The notes under the pieces are model-generated. The model ran no database searches and was not told the origin of the DNA. It was given only the letters and a program-made list of their open reading frames with translations. From assembly GCA_002355935.1 (NCBI GenBank), contig AP017895.1, forward strand, positions 372,001 to 436,000: a stretch of 64,000 nucleotides of DNA, written 5' to 3'. Position numbers and translations under genes: made by a program. Positions 53,996 through 63,583 of this stretch are shown in pieces (position 1 is the first letter of the stretch; each line of letters opens with the position of its first letter). The DNA comes from Rothia aeria (lineage in GTDB: Bacteria > Actinomycetota > Actinomycetes > Actinomycetales > Micrococcaceae).

Positions 53996-54496
53996 ATGAG
54001 CTTTCCCGTACCGCGCGCACCCAAGATGCGAACTCTGTTAACCGCGTCTTACACGCCGGTACACCGTGAAGTATCCGCTGGAGGCATCATCATAGACTTC
54101 GCGCGCCAGAGTCTGCCTGCTGCCATTATTGCGCGCATTAACCGTGCCGGACGCGTCGAATGGTGTCTGCCCAAGGGGCATATTGAAGAAGCAGAAACCC
54201 TTGAAGAGGCTGCACAACGCGAAATTGAAGAAGAAACCGGGATACGTGGTGATATCCTGCACTCACTCGGTAACATTGAATATTGGTTCACCTCTTCCGG
54301 GCAGCGCATCCACAAAACGGTGCACCACTACCTGCTGAAGGCAACCGGAGGGGAAATCACCATCGACAACGACCCCGACCACGAGGCCGTAGATGTGGCC
54401 TGGGTACCGTTCACGGATCTTAACCGCAGGCTATCGTTCGCTAACGAGCGGCATATTGCCGACCTCGCCCGCGAATTCATCCAGTCACGGCTCTAA
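53996..54496 (+). CDS. NUDIX hydrolase
   Basis: 166 residues. The Nudix box GHIEEAETLEEAAQREIEEE-TGI is complete (G-x5-E-x7-REUxEExGU), around residues 61-83, after REVSAGGIII and CLPK. Substrate not predictable from sequence; the gene neighbours murJ in many actinobacteria. The ATG at 53996 follows AGGTAGAACC. Only 27 bases separate it from murJ, so they are likely co-transcribed. Confidence 0.88.
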   Translation: MSFPVPRAPKMRTLLTASYTPVHREVSAGGIIIDFARQSLPAAIIARINRAGRVEWCLPKGHIEEAETLEEAAQREIEEETGIRGDILHSLGNIEYWFTSSGQRIHKTVHHYLLKATGGEITIDNDPDHEAVDVAWVPFTDLNRRLSFANERHIADLAREFIQSRL

Positions 54497-54523
54497 ACCT
54501 ACGCTACGCACAGGAGGCACCAG

Positions 54524-56190
54524 TTGGCACGAACAGACGCGCTCGCAAGCGCGATCATGGCTGCCGGAACGCTCGTATCCCGAGTGCTCGGACTAGTCAG
54601 GACGGTTCTTATTACCGTCGCCATCGGCTCCCTCTCAACCGTCGGCGACGTGTTTGAGGTCGCCAACACCCTCCCCAACCTCATTTACGTGCTGGTTGCC
54701 GGGGGCGCGTTTAACGCCGTGCTCGTGCCGCAGATCATTAAAGCCGCCAAAGCCCAAGACGGTGGGGCGCTGTACATTTCGAAGCTGGTAACACTCACCG
54801 TCACCGCTATTGGGCTGATTACGGTCATTATGGTCGCCTGCGCGTGGCCCATTATTGATGTGATGGGCTCCACCTGGACACCGGAGCAGAAACAATTAGG
54901 GGTCATTTTCTCGCTCTGGTGTTTGCCGCAGATCTTCTTCTACGGCCTGTATACCGTCATCGGGCAGGTGCTGAACGCTAAAGATGCGTTCGGAGCCTAC
55001 ATGTGGTCGCCGGCGCTGAATAACGTCATCTCCATCATCGGCCTGCTGGTGTTCATTGTTATGTTCGGGGCGCAGAACACCACCATTAACCCGCCGCTGC
55101 ACTCGGTTGAGAACTGGACCAGCGCCCAAACGGTTGTGCTTGCAGGTACTACTACCCTCGGCATCGCCATGCAGGCCCTCGTGCTGTTTATCCCCTACGC
55201 CGCCTGGGGATGCATCTGCGCCCCAATTTCGGGTGGCGCGGCATTGGACTACGTGAACCCGCTAAACTCGCCGCTTGGACGCTTGCAGCGGGCGCTGTGG
55301 CTAACCTTTCCTTCATGTACATGAACCAGGTTGCTGCATCTGTGGTTGGTGAACGTGCCCGCTATGCGGAGATGGGCATCCAAATCCCCGGCCTGCAGGC
55401 CCTCAACTACGCCTCAATGCTGTATATCCTCCCGCACGGTGTGATTGGTATGTCCATCGCTACCGTGCTCTTTAACCGGATGAGCGCCTCCGCCAGCGCC
55501 GATGATAGGGACAGCGTCATCCACGCCGTCTCTCACGGGCTGCGTACCTCCGGGGTGGCCACCATTTTCTGCGCCGTGGCGCTTATTGTCCTTGCCGGGC
55601 CGGTCGCTATCCTGTTCAGCGGCGGCGACCGGGTGGCGGCCACTATTATTGCCAAGCTCATTGTCATTATGGCGTTAGGCACCCCCACACTCACCGTCAC
55701 ATTCCTGTACGGGCGTGTACTTTACGCCCGTGAAGACGCCCGCACCCCCTTTAAAATCCAGTTGTTCTCGGCCTCCATCATGGTAGTGATGAGCTTCAGC
55801 GCCTCCCTGTTGGATGCCCAGTACACCGTTTACGCGTTGGCGTGTATCTATCCTGTGCACAATATTTTGCTCACCGGTATTAGCCATTACCTGGTGAAAC
55901 GCCGCCTTGGCTATTACGGGCAGAAACGTATCTTGAGCGTGTACGCCCGCGCCACCTTCGCAGCTGTTTTCGCTGCCGGGGTGACCGCCGGGGTCCTGTG
56001 GCTGCTGGGCGGGTACAGCGCCAGCGGTTTCGCCTGGGCATCGAAAATCAGCGCCATTATTACCCTGATTGTGTGCGGGCCGGTCATGCTCGGCTCTTAC
56101 ATGGTGGGGTTGCGGGTTTTCCGGGTGAAAGAAGCCGACGCGCTTTTCGCACCCATCACACGTAAACTGGGAAGATTAGCACGCCGTTAG
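54524..56190 (+). CDS. murJ: Lipid II flippase MurJ, one apparent frameshift
   Basis: Fourteen-helix MviN/MurJ transporter that moves lipid II across the membrane. Blocks are ASAIMAAGTLVSRVLGLVRTV, FEVANTLPNLIYVLVAGGAFNAVLVP and LNYASMLYILPHGVIGMSIATVLFN. The frame breaks at C 55192-55195; five C joins FIPLRRLGMHLRPNFGWRG and gives 555 residues. Starts with TTG after AGGAGGCACCAG. It lacks the C-terminal pseudokinase and sugar-binding parts of the mycobacterial protein, which are encoded as the next gene. Confidence 0.93.
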
Positions 56191-56293
56191 GTCGGCAAAA
56201 CCGCTGAAAACCCACAGAACCCGTTAAGCCGGGTAAACTTTTGATAGAGAACAGCCCTGAACTGGGCGTACGAGCGAAAATTCGGGAGAGCAC

Positions 56294-57462
56294 TTGTCTC
56301 AGCAGATTCCGGTAGGCACGGTACTCGGTGGCCGCTACGAGATCACCGCACAGATTATCGTTACCGCCGAGACAGATATGATTCTCGACGGCATGGATCA
56401 GATTCTCAGCCGTAAAGTGTCGGTGGTCGTTGCGTCCCCGGCACGCAGCAACCTGCTTGAGAACAACTCGCGTGTGCTCAATGAGAGCAACCCCTACAGT
56501 TTCCAGATGCTCGATATGGGTATCACCCCCGAAGGCAGCAAGTACCTCATTACGTCGTACACCGCCCCTCAGTGCTGTTGGATGCGCTGTTGACCGAGCA
56601 GCGCTCACTTTCGGACGTGTACGATGATGAAGCCGCCTTGGGTACCGAAATTTTTGGTGCGACCGTGCCGACTCAGCCCGCCGCAATGGAGGTTATTGGC
56701 GCCATTAAAAGCTGGGATGGTAACCCTATTCAGCCGGAGATGGGCGGCGGCATGTACCCCGGCGGGGACCTGTACGACGATGATGAGGACGATGAAGATG
56801 ACGGCCGCCGCGGTACGTGGGTGATCGTTCTCGCCGCCGTACTGCTGCTGCTGATTGTGGCCGGTGCCGTGCTGATTTCGCTCACGGGTATTGGGTCGTC
56901 TAAAACCGCGGAGCCAAAGCCAGCCAAGTCTACATCCGCCTCAGCCTCGGCCAGTGAGGGTGGCGAGAGCCCCTCCCCCACTCCCAGTCCGGAAACCACC
57001 TCAAACGCCCCAGCGAAGATCGCCACCGTGGCCCGCCTAGTGCCGAATAACCCCACGTTCATGTCTGAGACGGATGCGAACCTACCCAAGCTTGCGGACA
57101 ATAACCCCGCTACCGTGTGGATGAGCTACGGCTTTGGGAGCGGTAAGCTGGCTGTTCCGTTCGCGCTGTCTGCCAAACTTCAAACTCCCACGGTTGTTTC
57201 TAAGGTGACGATGCAGCAGAACACTGGTACCGGCGGGGCGTACACCGTGTACGTGAACAACCAGAATTCCCTCAACGGGGCCACCGAGGTGGGTAAGGGA
57301 ACGTTTAATGGGAAAGACGCCGTGGTTGAGCTGGATACTTCCAAGCAGAGCGCAGATAAGGGCGGGTATGTGATTATTCAGTTCACTGAGGCCCCGAAGC
57401 TTTCACAGCCCATCTCAATCTACCCGTACGGGCTGCGTCTGGCCGAGTTGAAGGCTGAGTAG
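56294..57462 (+). CDS. Membrane pseudokinase-like protein, MurJ partner, one apparent frameshift
   Basis: 389 residues. The N-terminal 100 (GTVLGGRYEITAQIIVTAETDMILDG, VSVVVASP) resemble the N-lobe of a Ser/Thr kinase without ATP-loop or catalytic-loop motifs. A Pro/Asp-rich cytosolic segment follows, then one helix (ITVLAAVLLLLIVAG-like, about 178-200), a Ser/Pro linker and an outer beta-rich domain near 250-389 resembling the galactose-binding fold. The frame breaks at C 56565-56568; five C joins SYTAPSVLLDALL. In mycobacteria these parts are fused to MurJ and bind FhaA. Starts with TTG. Confidence 0.7.
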
Positions 57463-57487
57463 CCCAGTCTCTTTTCTCTCCCCTTAT

Positions 57488-57532
57488 GCCCCGCAGGGAT
57501 GCTCACACCGTTGAGCGTCTCTGCGGGCTTTT
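57488..57532 (+). terminator. Terminator of the murJ unit
   Basis: A long stem (GCCCCGCAGGGATGCTCA with TGAGCGTCTCTGCGGGC, wobbles and one bulge) followed by TTTT, about 25 bases after the stop. Confidence 0.75.
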
Positions 57533-57691
57533 GTATGCGCCGTAGTGCCCCAGTGTGGTGTTGGCGGGCTGAGATGCCTAAGTCTGTTAGAAAACGTAAC
57601 GTATGGCATACCGAGGCCCGAAATGGAATAATCAAAGGAACTATCACGTTTATGTGGCACGATATCAATAATTGGGACGAAAGAGAGAAAA

Positions 57692-58737
57692 ATGAGCACC
57701 AATACAACAACCGGTGGCCTTTTTGGTAATGCCGCGCTTGGAGGTGTACGTCTTGGCGCCGCATCAACGAAACCTGAGGGTGCGAGCACATCTGCCGCCG
57801 AGCAGGGCGAGCAGACGGTGCACAATGTCATTATTGTGGGTGCGGGCCCCGCAGGGTATACGGCGGCAATTTATGCCGCCCGCGCTAATCTCTCACCCGT
57901 GCTGTTTGCCAGCTCCGTATCCCCCGGTGGTGCTCTTATGAACACCACCGAAGTTGAGAATTTCCCGGGTTTTATTGAAGGTATTCAGGGCCCCGAACTC
58001 ATGACGAATATTGGTGCACAGGCTGAGCGTTTCGGCACAGATATTCGCTACCAGGATGTTGAGAAACTTGACCTTACCGGCGAGGTGAAAAAGTAATCCT
58101 CGCGGATGGTTCGGTGCATCTGGCAAAGACTGTAATCCTCTCAACCGGTTCGGAATACCGCAAGCTCGGCGTTGAGGGTGAGGATCGTCTTTCCGGCTAC
58201 GGCGTATCCTGGTGCGCAACCTGTGACGGTTTCTTTTTCAAAGAAAAGGATATTGCCGTGGTAGGCGGCGGCGACTCAGCACTTGAAGAGGCACTGTTTT
58301 TGACCACCTTTGCCCGGAAAGTCTATATTATTCACCGCCGTGATTCGTTCCGCGCATCCGATATTATGCAGAAACGTGCTTTTGAGAACCCGAAGATTGA
58401 GGTCCTATGGGATTCTGAGGTCAGTGCCATTGACGGTGATTCGAACCTTGAGAAGGTAACTCTGAAGAACACGAAAGATGGTTCTGAGCGCGAGCTGCCC
58501 TTGAACGGGCTCTTTATAGCCATCGGTTCAGACCCCCGTGTTGATATGGTCAAAGATCAGCTCACGCTCAGTGAGCAGGGCACGATTGAGGTTCAGGGAC
58601 GTTCTTCAAAGACTTCTGTCCCGGGCGTATTTGCTGCCGGGGATGTTATCGACCCGACATATCGTCAGGCAATTATCGCTGCGGGCTCCGGTGCCGTGGC
58701 GGCGCTTGATGCGCAACACTATATTGAAAATATGTAA
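57692..58737 (+). CDS. trxB: Thioredoxin reductase, one apparent frameshift
   Basis: Uses NADPH to reduce thioredoxin via FAD. FAD motif [16 protein letters not shown], redox CATC in [16 protein letters not shown] motif [12 protein letters not shown] and C-terminal [16 protein letters not shown]. The frame breaks at A 58088-58092; a sixth A joins [18 protein letters not shown] and gives 348 residues. About 45 residues precede the FAD domain ([17 protein letters not shown]), longer than usual. [15 protein letters not shown] has Ala where Gln is usual. ATG after AAAGAGAGAAA. Confidence 0.93.
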
Positions 58738-58752
58738 AGAGGAGGCAGAACA

Positions 58753-59078
58753 ATGAGCTCGGTTAAGCAGGTTACTAACGCTACGTTTGACGCTGAGGTG
58801 CTCAAAAGCAGCAAGCCCGTAATTGTGGATTTCTGGGCTGAATGGTGCGGGCCCTGCCGCCTAGTGGCTCCGGTTATTGAGGAGATTGCCGCTGAATATG
58901 AAGGTAAAGTAGATGTGGTGATGGTAGATGTAGAAGAAAATGGTGATATTGCACTGAAGTACAATATCACTTCCATCCCCGCAATTCACCTTTTCAAGGA
59001 CGGCGAACTCGTCAAACCGACCGTAGGTGCTAAGGCTAAAAAGCTCTGCTCGCAGAATTTGCAGAGTACATCGACTAA
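58753..59078 (+). CDS. trxA: Thioredoxin, one apparent frameshift
   Basis: Disulfide reductase with the active site WCGPC (in DFWAEWCGPCRLVAPVIEE) and the cis-Pro segment ITSIPAIHLF. The frame breaks at A 59038-59042. With six A the end reads KKALLAEFAEYID and stops at 59078 for 108 residues, the standard length; as given, the frame would run on well past that. Fifteen bases after trxB after AGAGGAGGC, so one operon. Confidence 0.95.
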
Positions 59079-59093
59079 ATCTCTTCGCACGTT

Positions 59094-59127
59094 GGGGGCG
59101 GATGTTTCACGTGAAACATCCGCCCCC
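59094..59127. terminator. 34-bp perfect palindrome around parS 5, likely trxA terminator
   Basis: A perfect dyad with 17-bp arms (GGGGGCGGATG at the left, mirrored at the right) centred on parS 5, 15 bases after the trxA stop. As RNA it forms a long hairpin, but a loop has to open within parS. Confidence 0.6.
59103..59118. promoter_or_regulatory. parS site 5
   Basis: Exact TGTTTCACGTGAAACA inside the 34-bp palindrome between trxA and parB. Confidence 0.97.
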
Positions 59128-59394
59128 ATTGTGTTTCTAGCACTTTACCCACACCTATTCAGTTCTGGGCACATGATATGCACAGGGGATAGATATACGG
59201 TCTACTGCAACAGGAAGCCCCCATCCCCCGCTTCTCCCGTTCTGGCAAGGACTGCACCCTGCAGAAGGCCAGAGTGATCAGGTGTGGTTATCTTCTGCCG
59301 ATATTGTTCTTAGCTATGTCCAGTTCACTCCGGTCTGACACGTTAGCGGAGGTAATCTCAGAAGCACCGTATCAGCACGACGATTAAAAACAGA

Positions 59395-59426
59395 GGTGGT
59401 GATGTTTCACGTGAAACATCACCACC
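59395..59426. terminator. 32-bp perfect palindrome around parS 6, likely parB terminator
   Basis: A perfect dyad with 16-bp arms (GGTGGTGATG mirrored) centred on parS 6, 15 bases after the parB stop on the other strand. Same design as at trxA with different outer bases. Confidence 0.6.
59403..59418. promoter_or_regulatory. parS site 6
   Basis: Exact TGTTTCACGTGAAACA inside the 32-bp palindrome. Confidence 0.97.
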
Positions 59427-59440
59427 GGCGCTGACTACAC

Positions 59441-61042
59441 CTAGTTTTCGAAGTTAGTATCCAGCGTCTTAATAATCCGGTTCAGATCATCGACATTGGC
59501 GAATTCGATTGTCATCTTTCCCTTACGTGCACCCAGACTTATCTTTACCGAGGTATCCAGCTTATCGGCAAAGGCATCGGCGATATAGTCCAGACGCTCC
59601 CGATGTTTCTGCGGGCGAGGTTCCTTCCGCTGTTTCTTGTCCTCTGCGCCGGATGCTGCGGCTACCAGTTCTTCAACAGCACGCACCGATAGGCCCTCAT
59701 TAACGATCTTCTGCGCCAAAGTTTCGATCTGTGCTTGATCTGTGAGCATGAGCAGAGCGCGGGCATGACCGGCTGATAAAACGCCGGCCGCTACACGACG
59801 CTGTACCAATGCAGGAAGCTTAAGCAACCGGATGGTGTTGGAAATCTGCGGACGTGACCGACCAATACGCTTAGCCAGCTGATCCTGGGTGGTACCAAAT
59901 TCCTCCATCAGCTGCTGGTAGGCGGCTGCCTCTTCAATGGGGTTCAGCTGGCTCCGATGCAGATTTTCAAGGAGGGCATCACGGAGCAGATCGTTATCCT
60001 GGGTATCGCGCACAATCGCAGGAATTGTAGGAAGTCCCGCCCGCTGGGTTGCCCTCCAGCGACGCTCCCCCATCACCAGCTCATATTTCTCGTGGCCTTT
60101 TTCCCGCGATGGACGCACGACTATGGGCTGTAAAACCCCAATCTCTTTCACCGAATGAACGAGTTCATCCATATCATGTTCGTCAAAATCAACGCGAGGT
60201 TGTTTGCGGTTTGGATGAATATCCGAAATATTGAGGATCGCGAACTGCGCACCCGGAACAGGTACCAGGTCCTCAGAAGAGCTGGGGGTCTTCACTTCTT
60301 CACCAAAGAAGAAGTCAACAGGACGGCGGGTAAGAGTCGTATTACGAAGTGCCTGTCCCATATCGAGACGCTGTTTCTTTTTCAATGTTTCACGTGAAAC
60401 ATCCTTTGTATCGGCCGCCGGTTGAGGCGTTTCCTCAGTTGGGGCTGATTCCTGAGAAACAGCTTGGGAGGGTACCGGCCGTTCTGATTCTGCGGGCAGT
60501 TCATCGAAAAGATCATGCTCTGACGCCGATTTTTCCCCAACGAATATGGTGCGGAGGCGGTTTTATCCTCAGCAGCTGGCGCCTTCTCCCCTGCCGCCGT
60601 GGTGTCTGCAGCAGCCTTTTATCCGCCAAATCTGCGGCTGCTGCCGAAATTTTGTCCTTAATAGCAGACTGTGCTTTGGTGCCCTTTTCCTTCTCTTGCG
60701 TGTTATGAGGCGCCTCTTCCATCTTCTGATCGGTTGGCACAGGCAGCACTTCTTGATCGAGAATATGTTTACGGCCCAATCCGCCGCGCACCGATGAGGA
60801 CTTTTTAGGAGCAGGAAGCTTCGCTAAAGAGGGTGAGGATTGTTGTTCCGTGGTCTTCTTCTGGACAGTACCGGTCTCTTGACGGCCCATACCTGCAGCC
60901 CGTTTTTTTCCTGCGGCTGCTGAGGGGCTCGTGGATCCACCTTTTTGTGTACTGGATACTTCCTTCTGCTCGGATGCGGGTTTGGTGCTATTGGGGATAA
61001 GCGCCCCTAACCCCTACCGAGGCCCCTTCGTTTTTCAGCCAT
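59441..61042 (-). CDS. parB: Chromosome segregation protein ParB, long N-terminal linker, three apparent frameshifts
   Basis: The start AEKRRGLGRGLGALIPN is the ParA-stimulating N-terminus. About 210 residues of charged low-complexity linker follow, then RPVDFFF and the ParB core: QPRVDFDEHDMDELVHSVKEIGVLQPIVVR, the CTP-binding GERRWRA and an HTH (DQLAKRIGRSRPQISNTIRLLKLP). Frame breaks are at C 61011-61014, T 60617-60620 and C/T 60530-60538 (plus strand). Adding one base at each gives 534 residues; usual ParB are around 330-380. A parS site lies within the gene and is translated as VSRET. ATG at 61042. Confidence 0.9.
60386..60401. promoter_or_regulatory. parS site 7, inside parB
   Basis: Exact TGTTTCACGTGAAACA within the coding sequence of parB, as in Bacillus spo0J. 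Confidence 0.96.
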
Positions 61043-61195
61043 CTTTCCTCCTCATTAACGTATTCCCTCGCATATGTTCGGCAGGTTTTGGGTTACTCAC
61101 TGGGTGTGCCCTTTTACTTTCCACACCGCTATTTCTGCCGTATATGAAACATACAATCAACCTTAATCGTATGTTTTTATGTGTTTTTAGTGTGC

Positions 61196-62035
61196 CTATC
61201 GCATGGCTACCTCGCGCGCAGCTTCCCGATACGCCTGCGCACCTGTCGATGCCGGGTCATAGGTAATAACGGTCTGCTGGTAGCTGGGAGCCTCAGAAAT
61301 ACGAACTGACCGAGGGATGAGGGTCTGCAAAGTTTCTGTAGGAAAATGCTCGCGCACTTCATCAGCCACCTGTGCTGCAAGATTAGTGCGCCCATCATAC
61401 ATGGTAAGCAGAATGGTGCTAATCCTCAGACGCGAATTCAAGTGTTTCTGAATCATCTCGATATTCTTCAGAAGCTGGCTCAAGCCTTCCAGCGCATAGT
61501 ATTCGCATTGGATGGGAATTAGAATCTCGTCAGCCGAAACAAATGCATTGACGGTAAGCAGCCCCAGGCTCGGCGGGCAGTCGATTAATACGTAATCAAG
61601 GCGCGGCAGGTTATGGGACTCACGCCACGTGCTGTAATCTTCCAGGGCACCTTTAAGACGGGTTTCACGCGCCACCATTGAGACCAGTTCAATTTCAGCC
61701 CCGGCGAGGTCAATATTGGCCGGGGCGCACCACAGCCCTTCTAGATCGGGGCAGGTCTGCACAATTTCATGTAGAGGTTTGTCATCAATCAGCACGTTAT
61801 ACATGCTGGGGGTTTCCACATCGTGTTCAATACCGAGTGCGGTCGAGGCATTACCCTGCGGGTCGTTATCAATGACCAGCACATTCATTCCAGCCTCAGC
61901 GAGCGCTGCCGCCAGATTCACGGCGGTACTGGTTTTACCTACGCCGCCCTTCTGGTTTGAGATAGTGAGGATGCGGGTGTGTGCGGGCTTCGACAGGGTG
62001 TAAAGCGAACCGTTATCGGTTGCTTGTTCGGTCAT
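61196..62035 (-). CDS. parA: Chromosome partitioning ATPase ParA
   Basis: 279 residues. Deviant Walker A SNQKGGVGKTSTAVNLAAALA, Walker A' LVIDNDPQGNAST and Walker B VLIDCPPSLGLL are intact. It binds DNA non-specifically as an ATP dimer and pulls ParB-parS complexes from oriC. ATG at 62035, about 150 bases upstream of parB on the same strand; the intergenic space is free of genes. Confidence 0.96.
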   Translation of the reverse strand: MTEQATDNGSLYTLSKPAHTRILTISNQKGGVGKTSTAVNLAAALAEAGMNVLVIDNDPQGNASTALGIEHDVETPSMYNVLIDDKPLHEIVQTCPDLEGLWCAPANIDLAGAEIELVSMVARETRLKGALEDYSTWRESHNLPRLDYVLIDCPPSLGLLTVNAFVSADEILIPIQCEYYALEGLSQLLKNIEMIQKHLNSRLRISTILLTMYDGRTNLAAQVADEVREHFPTETLQTLIPRSVRISEAPSYQQTVITYDPASTGAQAYREAAREVAMR

Positions 62036-62090
62036 TTTTTCTCCTCGGCGTCATGCAGTCGGGTGCCGTTTAGGGATGCGTATCGGTCGA

Positions 62091-62106
62091 TGTTTCACGT
62101 GAAACA
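62091..62106. promoter_or_regulatory. parS site 8
   Basis: Exact TGTTTCACGTGAAACA, 55 bases upstream of parA, so ParB bound here could affect parA transcription. Confidence 0.96.
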
Positions 62107-62244
62107 TTCGGATTATTCCCCTTTTTCAGGCGCCGTGTGCGCGCCTGAAGGTGGGTCTCCGTCTTTTTCACTCTCTATAAGATTACCCGTAGATTTCTTT
62201 CAACACCACGCGCAAGGGGTTAAACACCGAGTATTACCCGTGAA

Positions 62245-62260
62245 AGTTTCACGTGAAACA
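62245..62260. promoter_or_regulatory. parS site 9, one mismatch
   Basis: AGTTTCACGTGAAACA, differing from consensus at the first base only, between parA and rsmG. Confidence 0.85.
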
Positions 62261-62302
62261 TCGAGGAATGGTGAAACCTGCACTCGTGACCACAACAGAC
62301 AA

Positions 62303-62337
62303 TAAAAATGGCCCCTCCCACATTGGGGAGAGGCCAT
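62303..62337 (-). terminator. Terminator after rsmG
   Basis: On the minus strand ATGGCCTCTCCCC and GGGAGGGGCCAT pair around a short loop and run into TTTTTATT, about 20 bases past the rsmG stop. Confidence 0.8.
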
Positions 62338-62359
62338 CAAGTTGAGAAACAGTACCCGA

Positions 62360-62995
62360 CTATAACTGGATGCGTACCACGGTGGTGGGCTCGTCTAACA
62401 GCCCCTCCCCCACCGTAAGAATCTCGGTCTGCCTGGCACCATAACGGTTGAGTTTTTTCTTCGTTTTTGCCACTTCCTCAGCAGCTGAACGTCCCTTGAG
62501 AGCCAGCAGCTCTCCAGTGCCGCGCAGGATCGGTAGAGTAATATCAACCAGTCCCACAAGCGCAGAGACGGCGCGAGCGGTTACCACATCGGCTTCCACC
62601 GCACCCACAGCCTGTTCAGCGCGGGAACGAAACACCGTTACGTTTTCAAGTCCCAAATCTTCCACGACCTCATTGAGCCAGTTAACGCGGCGTTCCAACG
62701 GCTCAATGAGAGTCAGTTTCAAATCGGGCCGGGCAATCGCCAGACACAGCCCCGGCAAGCCCGCACCAGAGCCAACATCCACCACCGAAGCGCCCTCGGA
62801 GATAAGTTCCTGTATTACGGCGCAGTTCAACACGTGACGCTCCCACAGGCGCGGCACCTCACGCGGGCCAATGAGTCCGCGCTCAATACCGCTGGTGGCC
62901 AGATGCTCTACGTAACGCTGTGCCAGCGGCAAACGGTCACCAAAGATTTGTTCAGCGGCAACCTGGTTTTTCCCATCCAGGGGTGTGTGCTCCAT
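62360..62995 (-). CDS. rsmG: 16S rRNA (guanine-N7) methyltransferase RsmG (GidB)
   Basis: 211 residues. SAM motif VVDVGSGAGLPGLCLAIARPD, LTLIEPLERRVNWLNEV and VTARAVSALVGL match RsmG. It methylates N7 of G527 (E. coli numbering) of 16S rRNA with SAM. ATG at 62995, immediately adjacent to the jag stop. The position next to parA is conserved. Confidence 0.95.
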   Translation of the reverse strand: MEHTPLDGKNQVAAEQIFGDRLPLAQRYVEHLATSGIERGLIGPREVPRLWERHVLNCAVIQELISEGASVVDVGSGAGLPGLCLAIARPDLKLTLIEPLERRVNWLNEVVEDLGLENVTVFRSRAEQAVGAVEADVVTARAVSALVGLVDITLPILRGTGELLALKGRSAAEEVAKTKKKLNRYGARQTEILTVGEGLLDEPTTVVRIQL

Positions 62996-63534
62996 TTATA
63001 CCTCCGGGAGCGAAATAACAACGTGACGGGACGGGCCCTCCCCCTCAGACTCACTGTAGAGTCCCTGCTCAGCCACAATATCGTGCACAATTTTGCGCTC
63101 ATAGGCGCCCAGCGGGTTCATATGGTAGTCTTCCCCGCTTTCACGCACCTCTTCCACGGCCTGGCGGGCCGCATCAGCCAGCTGTTCACGGCGTTCTGCA
63201 CGGTACCCTGCCACATCAAGGATGAGGCGGGAACGGTTACCGCTGGCGGCTAGCACCGACAGTCGCACCAGTTCCTGCAGGGCCTCCAGCACCTGCCCAT
63301 TACGGCCAACCAGTTGGCGGAGTTCTTCATTGTTATCTTCGTCGTTAAGAACCGCCAGGTACGTGCGCTGGTTACGCACCTCAATATCAATATCACCGTC
63401 AATATCGGCGATATCCAGTAGTTCCTCCAAGTAGTCGGCGGCGATGTCGCCTTCTTCTTCAATATTTTCGAAGGTATTGGGACGTTCGGTGGGGTTTCTT
63501 CGTAGGTTTCGTTTTCTTCAGTAACGTCAGTCAT
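62996..63534 (-). CDS. jag: Jag-type KH/R3H RNA-binding protein, one apparent frameshift
   Basis: The C-terminal KH (VGRNGQVLEALQELVRLSV) and R3H (NPLGAYERKIVHDIVAEQGLYSESEGEGPSRHVVI) domains are intact; the N-terminus is acidic (TEENETYEETPP). The frame breaks at G 63479-63481 (plus strand); one added base joins PPNVPNTFENIEEEGDIAAD and gives 179 residues. Jag/KhpB-type proteins bind RNA and affect cell-envelope synthesis. Between yidC and rsmG, about 50 bases after yidC. Confidence 0.92.
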
Positions 63535-63583
63535 GGATCGGATGTCCTTTACGTGGTTGTGCGGTGGTGATGCGATGCGGCGG

